This document shows positions 24,781 through 33,534 of a stretch of DNA of 45,882 bases, one piece after another. The first letter of the stretch is position 1, and the number at the start of each line of letters is the position of its first letter. The stretch comes from Azonexus sp. (GTDB lineage Bacteria > Pseudomonadota > Gammaproteobacteria > Burkholderiales > Rhodocyclaceae). The notes under the pieces are model-generated. The model was not told the origin of the DNA and did not search any database. It worked only from the letters and a program-made list of their open reading frames with translations. The DNA is taken from assembly GCA_031260295.1 (NCBI GenBank), contig JAIRKE010000026.1:1-45882 (forward strand). Direction: 5' to 3'. Both the position numbers and the translations under genes were made by a program.

Positions 24781-25089
24781 ATGAAATTCGTAATGACTTT
24801 GCTCGCCGCGGCGCTCGTCACCGCCCCCGCCATCGCCGCACTGGATGGTGCCAAGCTGTATACCGAAAAGACCTGCAACGCCTGCCACGGTCCGAAGGGC
24901 GACAAGCCGCTGCTGCCGAACTACCCGAAACTCGCCGGCCAGAATGCCGCCTATGCCGAGCAGCAGATGAAGGACATCAAGAGCGGCGCCCGCAACAACG
25001 GCCAATCCGCCGCCATGAAGGGCGTCATGCATCTGGTCAACGATGAGGAAATCAAGGCATTATCCGAGTTCCTGTCGAAGCTGAAATAA
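24781..25089 (+). CDS. monohaem c-type cytochrome (c553/c4-like) of the nos cluster
   Basis: A small periplasmic cytochrome of 102 residues: signal peptide to about residue 19, one haem site CNACH, and a distal methionine candidate in NGQSAAMKGVMHLV. It has the YPKLAGQNAAYAEQQMKDIKSG motif of cytochrome c4/c553 proteins. Probable direct electron donor to NosZ, by context. SD GAGGAGGG precedes the ATG. In other clade II clusters similar genes are called nosC, but I cannot assign which. Confidence 0.88.
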   Translation: MKFVMTLLAAALVTAPAIAALDGAKLYTEKTCNACHGPKGDKPLLPNYPKLAGQNAAYAEQQMKDIKSGARNNGQSAAMKGVMHLVNDEEIKALSEFLSKLK

Positions 25090-25197
25090 GCCCGAAAAGC
25101 CCGGCACGCAAGGCCTATGACTCACATCAAGGTAGGCTGATAGGCGTCGGCCGACAATGACTCGGGCGTTCCGACAAATTCTAAAAGGACATCAAAT

Positions 25198-25923
25198 ATG
25201 AAAGCATCACTCCTGCTGATTGGCCTGCTCAGCGCAGGTGTCGCCATCGCAGCCCCACCCGCCCCGAAGAAGGAAGGCATCGAAGGCAAGAGCTACCGGT
25301 GGAACGCCCAGGAAGGCGAAAAACTCGAGGCTCTCAAGCTCAAGGGCGACAAGACCCGCGGCGAGGAAGCCTACGAGATCTGTGGCGCCTGCCACCTGCC
25401 CTCCGGCGCCGGCCGTCCCGACGGCACCTTCCCGCAGTTGGCCGGCCAGCACACCACCGTGCTGATCAAGCAGATGGCCGACATCCGCGCCGGCCTGCGC
25501 GACAACCCGACCATGTATCCGTTCGCCGCGACCTTGACCGATCCGCAAGAACTGGCCGACGTCTCCGTCTACATCGAAAGCCTGTGCATTCCGACCGACC
25601 ACGGCAAGTACGAAGGCGCCGATGCCGCCATACAAATCTCCAAGGGCAAGGAGCTGTACGAGAAGCAGTGCCTGGAGTGCCACGGCGCGAACGGCGAGGG
25701 CGACAAGGCCAAGTTCTATCCGGTGATCGCCGGCCAACACTTCAAGTACCTGCTGCGCCAGATGACCGAAATCCGCGACGGTCATCGCCGCAACGCCAAC
25801 CCGGACATGGTGAAGGTCATCAAGCCTTACACCAATGACCAATTGGTGGCCATCTCCGCCTACATGTCCAGCCTGACCATGCCCGGCGCGATGTGTAAGC
25901 CCAAAGCCGACAAGAAGAAGTAA
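25198..25923 (+). CDS. dihaem cytochrome c4-like protein of the nos cluster
   Basis: A periplasmic protein of 241 residues with signal peptide (about 1-19) and two haem sites, CGACH and CLECH, each followed by the c4-type FPQLAGQ/YPVIAGQH segment and a possible Met axial ligand. Two c4-like domains are joined by about 60 residues. Likely an electron carrier between the membrane quinol-oxidising proteins and NosZ. An SD AAAGGA precedes the start. The C terminus is lysine-rich. Confidence 0.88.
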   Translation: MKASLLLIGLLSAGVAIAAPPAPKKEGIEGKSYRWNAQEGEKLEALKLKGDKTRGEEAYEICGACHLPSGAGRPDGTFPQLAGQHTTVLIKQMADIRAGLRDNPTMYPFAATLTDPQELADVSVYIESLCIPTDHGKYEGADAAIQISKGKELYEKQCLECHGANGEGDKAKFYPVIAGQHFKYLLRQMTEIRDGHRRNANPDMVKVIKPYTNDQLVAISAYMSSLTMPGAMCKPKADKKK

Positions 25924-25932
25924 ACTCCTCCC

Positions 25933-25985
25933 GCCCGGACTCCGCAAGGAGTCCGGGCCAGCATGGATCCCCGCGGCAGCGGGGA
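25933..25985 (+). terminator. two consecutive G+C hairpins between cytochrome gene and nosB
   Basis: GCCCGGACTCC-GCAA-GGAGTCCGGGC (25933-25958) is a perfect 11-bp stem closed by a GNRA-type tetraloop. It is followed by TCCCCGC-GGCA-GCGGGGA (25968-25985). Neither has a U-tract, so these are more likely RNA stabilisers or processing sites than terminators. Confidence 0.55.
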
Positions 25986-26019
25986 CAGCCTCATCAGTCA
26001 CCCGCCGGAGAACAGCTCC

Positions 26020-26994
26020 ATGAACAAACAGAACAATATCGTCGCCGGCCTCACCCTGATCTCGCTAATCTGCCTGGTCGCTGCCTACTTCGCGCCGATC
26101 TGGTGGGTTTCGCTGACCGCCCCCAACTATCCCGAGGACGCCTTCCCCGATGGCATCCGCATCCACTTCCATTTCGACGGCGTCTACAGCGGCTGCAAGG
26201 CGGCCATCAAAGGCTCGCGGATAGCCGACGAGATCATGCAGAAGGATCTGGGGCAAGACGACGAACGCTACAACCCAATCCTCGATGCCAACATGAACGT
26301 CAACAAGGGCGCCGAAGGTCTCGACTGCGTCCATGAGATGAACACCATCAATCATTACGTCGGGATGTTCCCAATCGCCACCGGCGCCCCGGTCGAGAAG
26401 CCGCTGGCCAAGTTTTTCTTCGGCTTCTTCGCGGTCATCATGCTGGCCTTCGCGCTGCCCAGGAAGAAGCCCCGCCTCATCGTACTGGCCGTCGGCTTTG
26501 TCGCCGTCGCCGCCTGGATGCTGGTCGACCAATTCGTCATGGGCCATCTGGCCAGCCATATCGCCGACTACATGAGGGAATCAGGCAGATACTTCAAGGA
26601 TCCGGAGCGGATCAAGGAGTGGGGCGACAACGTCGACCTGATCTCGCGCATCGTCATCTTCGGCCTGATCGCCGTGATGGCGCTGGTCTTCGCCGGCGTC
26701 GCCAGGATTCGCAATTTCCAATTGCTGCTGGCCCTGGTGCCGGCTCTGCTGCCGCTGTACTTCGTCGTCACCTACGCCAGCTGGCTGTGGTTCTTCGGCC
26801 ACAACCTGCACCCGTGGGGCGCTTTCACCGTCAAGCCATTCATGCCGACTGTATTCGGCGAAGGCAAGGTTGCCCAGTTCTCGACCTATTCCTATCCGTA
26901 CTGGGGTTATGGCCTGCTGCTGGTGCTCTTCGTCTGTATGATGCTGGCCCTGTTGATCCGCCGCAAGCAACTGCGCGAAGGCGGCGCCGAGTAG
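26020..26994 (+). CDS. nosB: NosB-like multi-pass membrane protein of clade II nos clusters
   Basis: A protein of 324 residues with about six membrane helices (near 10-31, 143-160, 170-190, 225-245, 250-275, 300-320) and a periplasmic loop of about 110 residues. That loop holds PNYPEDAFPDGIRIHFHFDGVYSG and two cysteines. Family and position (after the cytochromes, before nosD) are those of NosB, a hallmark of atypical nos operons thought to help electron flow to NosZ; its mechanism is unknown. The start at 26020 follows GGAG; an in-frame ATG at 25963 lies inside the hairpins and is rejected. Confidence 0.75.
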   Translation: MNKQNNIVAGLTLISLICLVAAYFAPIWWVSLTAPNYPEDAFPDGIRIHFHFDGVYSGCKAAIKGSRIADEIMQKDLGQDDERYNPILDANMNVNKGAEGLDCVHEMNTINHYVGMFPIATGAPVEKPLAKFFFGFFAVIMLAFALPRKKPRLIVLAVGFVAVAAWMLVDQFVMGHLASHIADYMRESGRYFKDPERIKEWGDNVDLISRIVIFGLIAVMALVFAGVARIRNFQLLLALVPALLPLYFVVTYASWLWFFGHNLHPWGAFTVKPFMPTVFGEGKVAQFSTYSYPYWGYGLLLVLFVCMMLALLIRRKQLREGGAE

Positions 26995-26998
26995 CGCT

Positions 26999-28345
26999 AT
27001 GCTCCGCCGACTACGCCACTCGCTGACTTGGCTCGGCATCGCCGCCGGCCTCGGCATGGGCGGCTTGGCGGCCTCGCAATCGCTGGAGGGGATGGGTAAG
27101 CCCAACCTCGCCGCCAACTGGGGCTCCTCGGCGGAAAAAGCGATCCGTCCGGCGGCCCCCCACCGCACCGATATTCCCTGGTTTCAGTTGCTGGTCGACC
27201 AAGCCGCACCGGGGTCGATCCTGAAACCTCCCCCCGGCATCTACGCCGGCCCGGTCCTGGTCGATAAACCGCTGACCATCGACGGCGGCGGCAAGGTCAC
27301 CATCGACGGCGGCGGCAAGGGGACCGTCTTCGTCGTCGATACCGAAGGCGCCACCATACGCGGTCTTAATTTGCAGGGCTCCGGCGAGTCCCACGACAGC
27401 GACGACGCCTGCCTCAACATCCGCGGCAAGCACCATCTGGTCGAGGAAAACCGCATCAGCGACTGCCTCTTCGGCATCGACCTGAAACAGGCCGACCACA
27501 ATACGGTGCGCGCCAACCGCATCACCTCCAAGCCCTTCGACCTCGGCCTGCGCGGCGACGGCCTGCGCCTGTGGTACAGCCACCGCAACCTGATCGAGAA
27601 GAACGAGATCATCGATTCACGCGACATGGTGGCCTGGTATTCCGACCACAACATCTGGCGCGGCAACATCGGCAAGCGCAGCCGTTACTCGCTCCACTTC
27701 ATGTTCGCCAAGGACAATCTGGTCGAGGGCAACGAGTTTTATGACAACGCGGTCGGCGTATACCTGATGTACACCGAGCGCGTCCATGTCCGCAACAACC
27801 TCATCTCGCACGCCACCGGCGCCGCTGGCATGGCCCTGGGATTCAAGGAGTCGAGCGATTCCCAAATCACCGACAACGAAATCATCTACTGCGCGGTCGG
27901 CGTCGGCTCCGATCTTTCCCCCTTCGAGCCGGATACAACCCTGTACTTCGCCAACAACCGCTTCGCCTACAACGGTATTGCCGTGCGCTTCACCAGCGAA
28001 CTCGGCGGCAATATCCTGGTCGACAACAGCTTCGAGGGCAACCTCACCGACGTCGTGCAGATGGGCCGCGACGTGGCCGGCAAGAACGAGTGGCGCAACA
28101 ACTACTTCTCCGACTATCAGGGCTTTGACCGCGACGGCGACGGCATCGGCGACACGCCATACGAGTTGTATGCCTACGCCGACCAGATCTGGATCGAGAC
28201 GCCGGCCGCGCAGTTCTTCAAGACCTCGCCGGTACTCGAACTGCTCGATTTCCTGGAGCGCCTGGCGCCCTTCTCGCTGCCCGAACTGCAACTGAAGGAT
28301 CCCGCCCCGCGCTTCGCCAAGCCGGAAAGGGCTGCCCGCACATGA
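26999..28345 (+). CDS. nosD: NosD, periplasmic copper-site maturation protein
   Basis: A protein of 448 residues: signal sequence, then right-handed beta-helix (CASH) repeats. Examples are ATIRGLNLQGSGESHDSDDACLNIRGKHHLVEENRISDC and RVHVRNNLISHATGAAGMALG. The C-terminal DGDGIGDTPYELYAYADQIW is typical of NosD. It works with the NosFY transporter to build CuZ of NosZ. It starts 4 bp after nosB and overlaps the next gene by 4 bp (ATGA). Confidence 0.94.
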   Translation: MLRRLRHSLTWLGIAAGLGMGGLAASQSLEGMGKPNLAANWGSSAEKAIRPAAPHRTDIPWFQLLVDQAAPGSILKPPPGIYAGPVLVDKPLTIDGGGKVTIDGGGKGTVFVVDTEGATIRGLNLQGSGESHDSDDACLNIRGKHHLVEENRISDCLFGIDLKQADHNTVRANRITSKPFDLGLRGDGLRLWYSHRNLIEKNEIIDSRDMVAWYSDHNIWRGNIGKRSRYSLHFMFAKDNLVEGNEFYDNAVGVYLMYTERVHVRNNLISHATGAAGMALGFKESSDSQITDNEIIYCAVGVGSDLSPFEPDTTLYFANNRFAYNGIAVRFTSELGGNILVDNSFEGNLTDVVQMGRDVAGKNEWRNNYFSDYQGFDRDGDGIGDTPYELYAYADQIWIETPAAQFFKTSPVLELLDFLERLAPFSLPELQLKDPAPRFAKPERAART

Positions 28346-29178
28346 GCAACAGCAAGGTCAAGCCGGCCATATCCCTTGAAAAGGCACAAAAGGCGCGGCG
28401 CAAGTTTCTCCAGTCGGTCGGCCTGACCGTGACCTTCGCCGGCATTCCGCTGCTCGGCTTCATTCCGGTTGTCGATGCCGCGCCGCCACGCCTGCGCCCG
28501 CCCGGCGCGCTCAACGAAAAGGACCTCCTGGCGTCGTGCATCAAATGCGGCCAGTGCGTGCAGGTCTGCCCGGTTCAGGCCATCGAGCTGGCCGACCTCA
28601 GCGATGGCTTCGGCATCGGTGTTCCCTACATCAATGCCCGTGCCCAAGCCTGCGACTTTTCCTGCGACGCCGTGCAGTGCGTTCTCGCCTGCCCGACCGG
28701 CGCGCTGACTTACACGAAGCCGAGCTTCCTCGAAGTCCGCGACGGTGCGTTGCTCGCTGCGGCGCCTATTCTCAAGGCCAAGGAAAACGACCCGGAACCG
28801 ACGCTCAACCTCAGGGAACGCATCGGCGTCGCCCGCCTGGCCCGGCCGGAGTCCTGCTTGGCCATCCAGGGCAAGGGCTTCAAAGGCCAAACCCGCGGTG
28901 CTGCCTTCAGGGGCAAGCTGCGTTACGTGGCGGTGGACCGCTGGAAGCCGATCCCGGTCCGCGACCATCCCTACGATCTCGAACTGTGCGACCTCTGCGT
29001 CCGCGAATGTCCGATCAAGGCCGCCATCGAACTGCGCCCGGTCAAGGGCGCCGACGGCATCGAGCGAATGACACCAACCGTTCTCGAACCCTGCGTCGGC
29101 TGCGGCGTCTGTGAAATGGTGTGCCCGGCCGAACCGGCGGCCATCGTCGTCGACCCGCAAGCCGTCTGGAAAGACTGA
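28342..29178 (+). CDS. nosG: NapG-like Tat-exported ferredoxin (NosG)
   Basis: A protein of 278 residues. A Tat-like signal (ARRKFLQSVG, RR at 19-20) is followed by four [4Fe-4S] cysteine clusters: CIKCGQCVQVCP, CDFSCDAVQCVLACP, CDLCVRECP and CVGCGVCEMVCP. It resembles NapG/MauM. With the NapH-like partner it probably passes electrons from menaquinol or ubiquinol toward the cytochromes and NosZ in place of NosR. Overlaps nosD by 4 bp and is one base from the next gene. Confidence 0.9.
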   Translation: MSNSKVKPAISLEKAQKARRKFLQSVGLTVTFAGIPLLGFIPVVDAAPPRLRPPGALNEKDLLASCIKCGQCVQVCPVQAIELADLSDGFGIGVPYINARAQACDFSCDAVQCVLACPTGALTYTKPSFLEVRDGALLAAAPILKAKENDPEPTLNLRERIGVARLARPESCLAIQGKGFKGQTRGAAFRGKLRYVAVDRWKPIPVRDHPYDLELCDLCVRECPIKAAIELRPVKGADGIERMTPTVLEPCVGCGVCEMVCPAEPAAIVVDPQAVWKD

Positions 29179-29179
29179 G

Positions 29180-30145
29180 ATGAGCCGTTTCACCGACCTG
29201 TTCATGGGCATGCTGGGCGCTGCCCCGAAGAAACCGGAAAAGGTTTCCGAAAAGGTACAGAAGATCATGTTCCTCAAGTACGAGGACAAAGATCGCTATA
29301 TCAAGGAAAAGCTGCATGCCCGCGCCCACCACGCGACCAGCCACAAATGGCGCAACCGCCGCTGGGCGGTGCTGATCGCCACCAACCTGCTGTTCGTCCT
29401 CTCCTTCTCGCTCGACATCCAGATTCTCGAAGGTGCACTAACCGCCTCGCGTTTCGTCGGCTTCCACCTGATCGACCTGAATTCGGCCCTGCAAGTCACG
29501 CTCGCGCACAAGTACGTGATCGTGAACCTGCTGATCGGCACCTTCACCGTCTTCCTACTCTGGGTGCTGCTCGGCGGTCGCACCTTCTGTTCCTGGGTCT
29601 GTCCTTACCATCTGGTTGCCGAATGGTTCGAAGCTCTGCACCTCAAGCTGGTCGAGAAGAAAATCGTCACCGACCATGAATTCCATCGTGGCGCCCGCAC
29701 CGTGTTCTGGATTCTGTTCGCACTGATGGCCCTGATCACCGGCTACACCGTGTTCGAGACCGTCTCGCCGACCGGCATTCTGTCGCGTGCACTGATCTAC
29801 GGCCCCGGCCTGGCGCTCGGCTGGGTCTTGCTGCTGCTGCTGTTCGAAGTTTTCTGGTCACGCCGCGCCTGGTGCCGCTACGCCTGCCCGATCGGCCTGA
29901 CCTATGGCGTCGTCGGCACCATCTCTCCGTTGCGCATCGGTTACAACGTCGAGCAATGCTTCCACGAAGGCGATTGCCGCAAGGTCTGCCTGGTGCCACA
30001 CGTTCTCGACGTCACCATCAAAGGCCGCGCCGCCGAGGAAAACATGAGCCTCGGCCCCGACTGCACGCGCTGCGGCCTGTGCGTGGACACCTGCCCGACC
30101 GGCGCCCTGCGCTACGAAGTCAAGGGACTGTCGAAGCTGCTCTGA
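29180..30145 (+). CDS. nosH: NapH-like membrane quinol-oxidising ferredoxin (NosH)
   Basis: A protein of 321 residues with four predicted membrane helices. Cytoplasmic CxxxCP pairs (CSWVCPYH and CRYACPIG) and two C-terminal ferredoxin clusters (CFHEGDCRKVC and CTRCGLCVDTCPTGAL) are present. It is NapH/CcoG-like and partners the adjacent NapG-like protein. The start at 29180 (MSRFTDLF) leaves one base after the previous stop. Last gene of the nosZ transcript: an intrinsic terminator follows 18 bp on. Confidence 0.9.
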   Translation: MSRFTDLFMGMLGAAPKKPEKVSEKVQKIMFLKYEDKDRYIKEKLHARAHHATSHKWRNRRWAVLIATNLLFVLSFSLDIQILEGALTASRFVGFHLIDLNSALQVTLAHKYVIVNLLIGTFTVFLLWVLLGGRTFCSWVCPYHLVAEWFEALHLKLVEKKIVTDHEFHRGARTVFWILFALMALITGYTVFETVSPTGILSRALIYGPGLALGWVLLLLLFEVFWSRRAWCRYACPIGLTYGVVGTISPLRIGYNVEQCFHEGDCRKVCLVPHVLDVTIKGRAAEENMSLGPDCTRCGLCVDTCPTGALRYEVKGLSKLL

Positions 30146-30162
30146 GTTCGCAGGACGGCCGC

Positions 30163-30186
30163 AAAAGGCGTTCCACCGCCGTTTTT
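30163..30186 (+). terminator. intrinsic terminator after the nosZ-nosH unit
   Basis: AAAAGGCG (30163-30170), loop TTCCAC, CGCC, one bulged G and TTTTT (30182-30186), nested in an outer GGACG/CGTCC pairing. The stem and T run on the + strand end the nosZ transcript. The remaining gap to nosF (to 30414) holds no gene, only the nosF promoter. Confidence 0.65.
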
Positions 30187-30365
30187 CGTCCGGCAGCTAG
30201 AATCACCCGCACACATCTCGCGGGAACTGGCCATGATAGCCTCGCACCGGGGTATCGCCGCCGGGCGGACGGCGGCATAATGCATGTCGTCAGCAAACTG
30301 GGGGAAACTCCCCCGGCATGGCCCGTAACGCACGCCGGGCCTGCGAATCCGCCAGCCGGGAAATT

Positions 30366-30408
30366 TTGATTCAGGTTCAATGTCAGCCGACGGCGCCTTT
30401 CCTATAAT
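30366..30408 (+). promoter_or_regulatory. nosF promoter: FNR-like dyad and TATAAT, leaderless geometry
   Basis: A perfect TATAAT lies at 30403-30408, so transcription should start at about 30415, which is the A of the nosF ATG. A dyad TTGAT-5-TTCAA (30366-30380) is centred about 42 bp upstream of that start, where FNR/DNR proteins bind class II promoters; the spacer is 5 not 4, and one half is imperfect. No Shine-Dalgarno precedes nosF. Confidence 0.5.
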
Positions 30409-30414
30409 CCGCCC

Positions 30415-31272
30415 ATGATCCAATTCACCAATCTGGCCAAGACTTTCCGCCGCGTCCGGGTGCTCGACGGCATCGATCTCGACATTGGTCTCGGCGAGCG
30501 CATCGCCCTGATCGGCTCCAACGGCGCCGGCAAGACCACCTTGATCCGCTGTCTGCTCGGCGAATACACCTACGACGGCAAAGTCACTGTCGCCGGCCTC
30601 GATCCGCGCAGCAACCGTACCGCCGTGCTCGGTAACATCGGCTTCGTGCCGCAGCTGCCACCGCCGCTGAAAATGCCGGTCGGCCAGTTGATCGATTTTT
30701 CGGCCTCGCTGTGCGGCACCGAGCCGCAACGCATCCATGCCATCGCCAAGTGCCTGGGGCTCGACGTCGATGCCATCCAGACCCGGCAATTCGTCCGCCT
30801 CTCGGGCGGCATGAAGCAGAAGCTGCTGATCGCCATCGCCCTCGGCCGCGACGCCAAGGTGCTGGTGATGGACGAGCCGGCCGCCAACCTCGATCCAGAA
30901 GCACGCAAGATCTTCTTTGATCTGCTGGCCGAACGCCTGGAAGATGCCACGATGATCATCTCCAGCCACCGTCTGGACGAGGTATCGGCGCTGGTCAACC
31001 GGGTCATCGAAATGGACATGGGCAAGATCGTGCTCGACGACAAAGTCGCCGACGCTGTCGCGCTGACCGCCCGGCTGGCCTGCCGCATCGTGCTCAAGCG
31101 CTTTGAGCCGGCCTTCGCCAAGGCGCTCGACGGCTGGAACTTCACCAGCCGCGACAACGATCTGGTCTGGCAAGGCGAGATCGCCGGACCGGACCGGCTG
31201 CGCTTTCTCGGCATCATCTCCCGCTACACGGCGCTGATCGCCGACCTGTCGCTGGTCGAGAACGCCAGCTGA
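30415..31272 (+). CDS. nosF: NosF, ABC transporter ATPase for NosZ maturation
   Basis: A protein of 285 residues with Walker A GSNGAGKT (34-41), Q-loop region FVPQLPPPLKMPVGQ, signature RLSGGMKQK, Walker B VLVMDEPAANLDP and switch His in IISSHRLDEV. It energises NosY; the complex is held to supply sulfur or copper for CuZ. It starts a second transcription unit (nosF-nosL-nosY-tlpA) and is followed by nosL after 2 bp. Confidence 0.93.
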   Translation: MIQFTNLAKTFRRVRVLDGIDLDIGLGERIALIGSNGAGKTTLIRCLLGEYTYDGKVTVAGLDPRSNRTAVLGNIGFVPQLPPPLKMPVGQLIDFSASLCGTEPQRIHAIAKCLGLDVDAIQTRQFVRLSGGMKQKLLIAIALGRDAKVLVMDEPAANLDPEARKIFFDLLAERLEDATMIISSHRLDEVSALVNRVIEMDMGKIVLDDKVADAVALTARLACRIVLKRFEPAFAKALDGWNFTSRDNDLVWQGEIAGPDRLRFLGIISRYTALIADLSLVENAS

Positions 31273-31274
31273 CT

Positions 31275-31760
31275 ATGTACCACCCCGAACGCCGCCAGTT
31301 TCTCGGTCGCCTCTCGACCGCCTGCTTCCTGCTGACGCCGCTGGCCGCCGCGCTGTCCGCCTGCCAACAGGACGGCTGGCCGGAGGGCATGGTCGAGATC
31401 AAATGGGACCGCGACACCTGCGTGCGCTGTAGCATGGTCATTTCCGACCGCCGCTTCGCCGCCCAACTACGCGGCGGGCCGCAAAATACCGCCTACAAGT
31501 TCGACGACATCGGCTGCTTGGTGTTCTGGATTCGCGACAAGACCGCCGGAATGCCGTGGCTGGCCGACCCGACGACCCGCATGTGGGTCGCCGACATGAA
31601 CAGCAAGGGCCAGGACATCAGATGGCTGGACCCGCACCACGCCCACTACGTCGGCCGCCATTCGCCGATGGGCTACAACTTCGCCGCCACCGCCCAACCA
31701 CAGGCCGGCAGCCAGGATTTCGCCAGCATGCGCGAACACCTGCTGGCCCGCGGCAAGTGA
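31275..31760 (+). CDS. nosL: NosL, copper-binding lipoprotein
   Basis: A protein of 161 residues with a signal containing RRQFLGRL followed by a lipobox LSAC (lipid-modified C30), then the metal-binding segment CVRCSMVISDRRFAAQ (C49, C52, M54). NosL delivers Cu(I) to apo-NosZ. A conserved FDDIGCLVFW segment is present. The twin arginine near the N terminus may direct it to Tat, unusual for a small lipoprotein but weakly supported. Confidence 0.9.
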   Translation: MYHPERRQFLGRLSTACFLLTPLAAALSACQQDGWPEGMVEIKWDRDTCVRCSMVISDRRFAAQLRGGPQNTAYKFDDIGCLVFWIRDKTAGMPWLADPTTRMWVADMNSKGQDIRWLDPHHAHYVGRHSPMGYNFAATAQPQAGSQDFASMREHLLARGK

Positions 31761-31804
31761 CGCCCCGTGATACCGCCTACTCAACCATCGAGGCCCAATA
31801 AACA

Positions 31805-32632
31805 ATGAATCAACTCTGGCTGACCGCCAAACTGGACATCGTCGAATCGCTGCGCGCCCGCTGGTTCCAGATCTACACCCTGGTCTTCGGCGGCATCGTC
31901 GCCCTGCTCTTCGTCTTCGGCCTGACCGAATCGCGGGTGCTCGGCTTCATCGGCCTCTCCCGCCTGCTGGTCACCTACATCCAACTGACCATGGCCATCC
32001 TGCCGATCTTCGTGCTGATCACCACGGTGCGCTCGGTGGCCGGCGACCGCGAGGCCGGCGTCTTCGAATACCTGCTGTCGCTGCCGGTATCGCTGTCGGC
32101 GTGGTTCTGGGGCAAGATCATCGGCCGCTACATCATCATCTTCACGCCGGTCTTCCTGGCCATGCTCGGCGCCACCATCTGGGCCATGATCGAGGACATC
32201 GAGGTACCGTGGGACATGTTCGGCTACTACACAGCGCTGCTGGCGGTAATGGCTCTGTGCTTCCTCGGTATCGGCATGCTGATCTCGGCCATCGCCCGCA
32301 GTACCGACATAGCCCAAGGCGCTGCCTTCATGGTCTGGCTGACGCTGCTGCTGTTCCTCGACCTGATCCTGCTCGGCGTCATGATCCAGGGCAAGGTATC
32401 GCCGGAAATCGCCATCACCCTGGCCCTGGCCAACCCGCTGCAAGTTTTCCGCACCGCTGCACTGGCCCTGTTCGATCCGCAACTGATCGTGCTCGGCCCC
32501 TCGGCCTTCGTCATCCTCGACCTGTTCGGTGCCACCGGCTACAAAATCTTCGCCCTGGTCTATCCGGCCGTCCTCGGCCTGCTCAGTGCGACCATCGGCT
32601 ACCTCCTGTTCCGTCGTGGTGACCTGCCTTGA
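31805..32632 (+). CDS. nosY: NosY, ABC transporter permease
   Basis: A protein of 275 residues with six predicted membrane helices and the ABC-2 permease motif SVAGDREAGVFEYLLSLPVSLSAWFWGKIIGRY, matching NosY. It forms the membrane channel with NosF, contacting NosD in the periplasm. It overlaps the next gene by 4 bp (TTGA). Confidence 0.92.
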   Translation: MNQLWLTAKLDIVESLRARWFQIYTLVFGGIVALLFVFGLTESRVLGFIGLSRLLVTYIQLTMAILPIFVLITTVRSVAGDREAGVFEYLLSLPVSLSAWFWGKIIGRYIIIFTPVFLAMLGATIWAMIEDIEVPWDMFGYYTALLAVMALCFLGIGMLISAIARSTDIAQGAAFMVWLTLLLFLDLILLGVMIQGKVSPEIAITLALANPLQVFRTAALALFDPQLIVLGPSAFVILDLFGATGYKIFALVYPAVLGLLSATIGYLLFRRGDLP

Positions 32633-33123
32633 GACACCTGTTCGCCGCCATCGCCCTGGCCCTGTTCGCGCAATCCCTCCTGGCCGATGAACAACCATCG
32701 GCGGAACCGCTGTTTGCGGCGACGCTCGCCGATGTCAACGACCAGCCGGTAGCCCTCTCCCGCTACCAGGGCAAACCACTGGTGGTCAACTTTTGGGCCC
32801 GCTGGTGCGGCCCCTGCAAGGCCGAGATTCCCGAGTTGATCGCGTTCCGCCAAGCCCACAAGGGCCAGGTCGAGGTACTCGGCATCGGCATCGAGGACCG
32901 CGCCGAGCCGGTCAAGGATTTCGCCAAGGCCTACGAGATGGATTACCCGGTGTTCGTCGCCAAGGAGCAGGGCATTCCGCTGATGAAGGCGCTCGGCAAC
33001 GCCAAGGCGGGCCTGCCCTACACGCTGTTCATCGACCGCCACGGCAAGGTCGTGCACAAGAGGATGGGCTTGTTGAAAGAGGCCGATTTCACCGCCGCCA
33101 CCCCGGCATTGCTAGCAAAATAG
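32629..33123 (+). CDS. TlpA/ResA-like periplasmic thiol-disulfide protein
   Basis: A protein of 164 residues with a signal peptide cleaved near SLLADE (about 19) and a thioredoxin fold with active site NFWARWCGPCKAE. The likely start is TTG at 32629, overlapping the nosY stop; no ATG is suitable nearby. It probably reduces cysteines of NosZ CuA, NosL or the cytochromes, judged by position as last gene of the nosF unit. Confidence 0.85.
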   Translation: MRHLFAAIALALFAQSLLADEQPSAEPLFAATLADVNDQPVALSRYQGKPLVVNFWARWCGPCKAEIPELIAFRQAHKGQVEVLGIGIEDRAEPVKDFAKAYEMDYPVFVAKEQGIPLMKALGNAKAGLPYTLFIDRHGKVVHKRMGLLKEADFTAATPALLAK

Positions 33124-33156
33124 GCCGGTCGTGCCGGGCGGCTGTCCTGGCCGCGT

Positions 33157-33522
33157 TCAGCGCAGCCAGGCGGCCAGCGCCAGCAGCAGTGCAACGGCAT
33201 TGCCGGCGGCCAGCCAGAGCAGGCGCCGGCGATGGGCTTCGATATGCGCGATCAGTTGTGCATTCTGCTCGGCCAGCGCCTGAATCACTTCCGACGAAGC
33301 CAGCATCTGGCCGTGCAGCGCCTCGACCTGGGCCCGCAGCGCCGCCAATTGCGCCGCCGGGCTCTGTTCCGCATCAGCGACACCCTGCATATTCCCACCC
33401 TCGCCACCCTTGCCAGCGACCTTGCGCCACAGCTTGCGAGCGCCGTCGGCCACCGCCGGCGCATTGCGGATCACATCCGTCCACGGAACGTTCTGCAGTA
33501 TCGTCATCCAGCCCAGGGCCAT
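33157..33522 (-). CDS. small coiled-coil protein with C-terminal membrane helix (122 aa)
   Basis: Family not recognised. It begins with an amphipathic part (MALGWMTILQNVPWTDVIRN), then a flexible Gly-rich stretch, a coiled coil (about residues 60-98) and a terminal membrane helix (about 103-119), like a tail-anchored protein. The start at 33522 is chosen because GGAGAG lies just before it; a frame upstream to 33714 runs through what looks like non-coding IS sequence. It is convergent with the nosF unit. Function unknown. Confidence 0.65.
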   Translation of the reverse strand: MALGWMTILQNVPWTDVIRNAPAVADGARKLWRKVAGKGGEGGNMQGVADAEQSPAAQLAALRAQVEALHGQMLASSEVIQALAEQNAQLIAHIEAHRRRLLWLAAGNAVALLLALAAWLR

Positions 33523-33534
33523 CGTCTCTCCTTG

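Noticed and set aside
25090..25197. An FNR site in the gap between the two cytochrome genes
   Set aside because: Only a half-site-like CACATCAAG is present, with no second half at the right distance and no -10 box.
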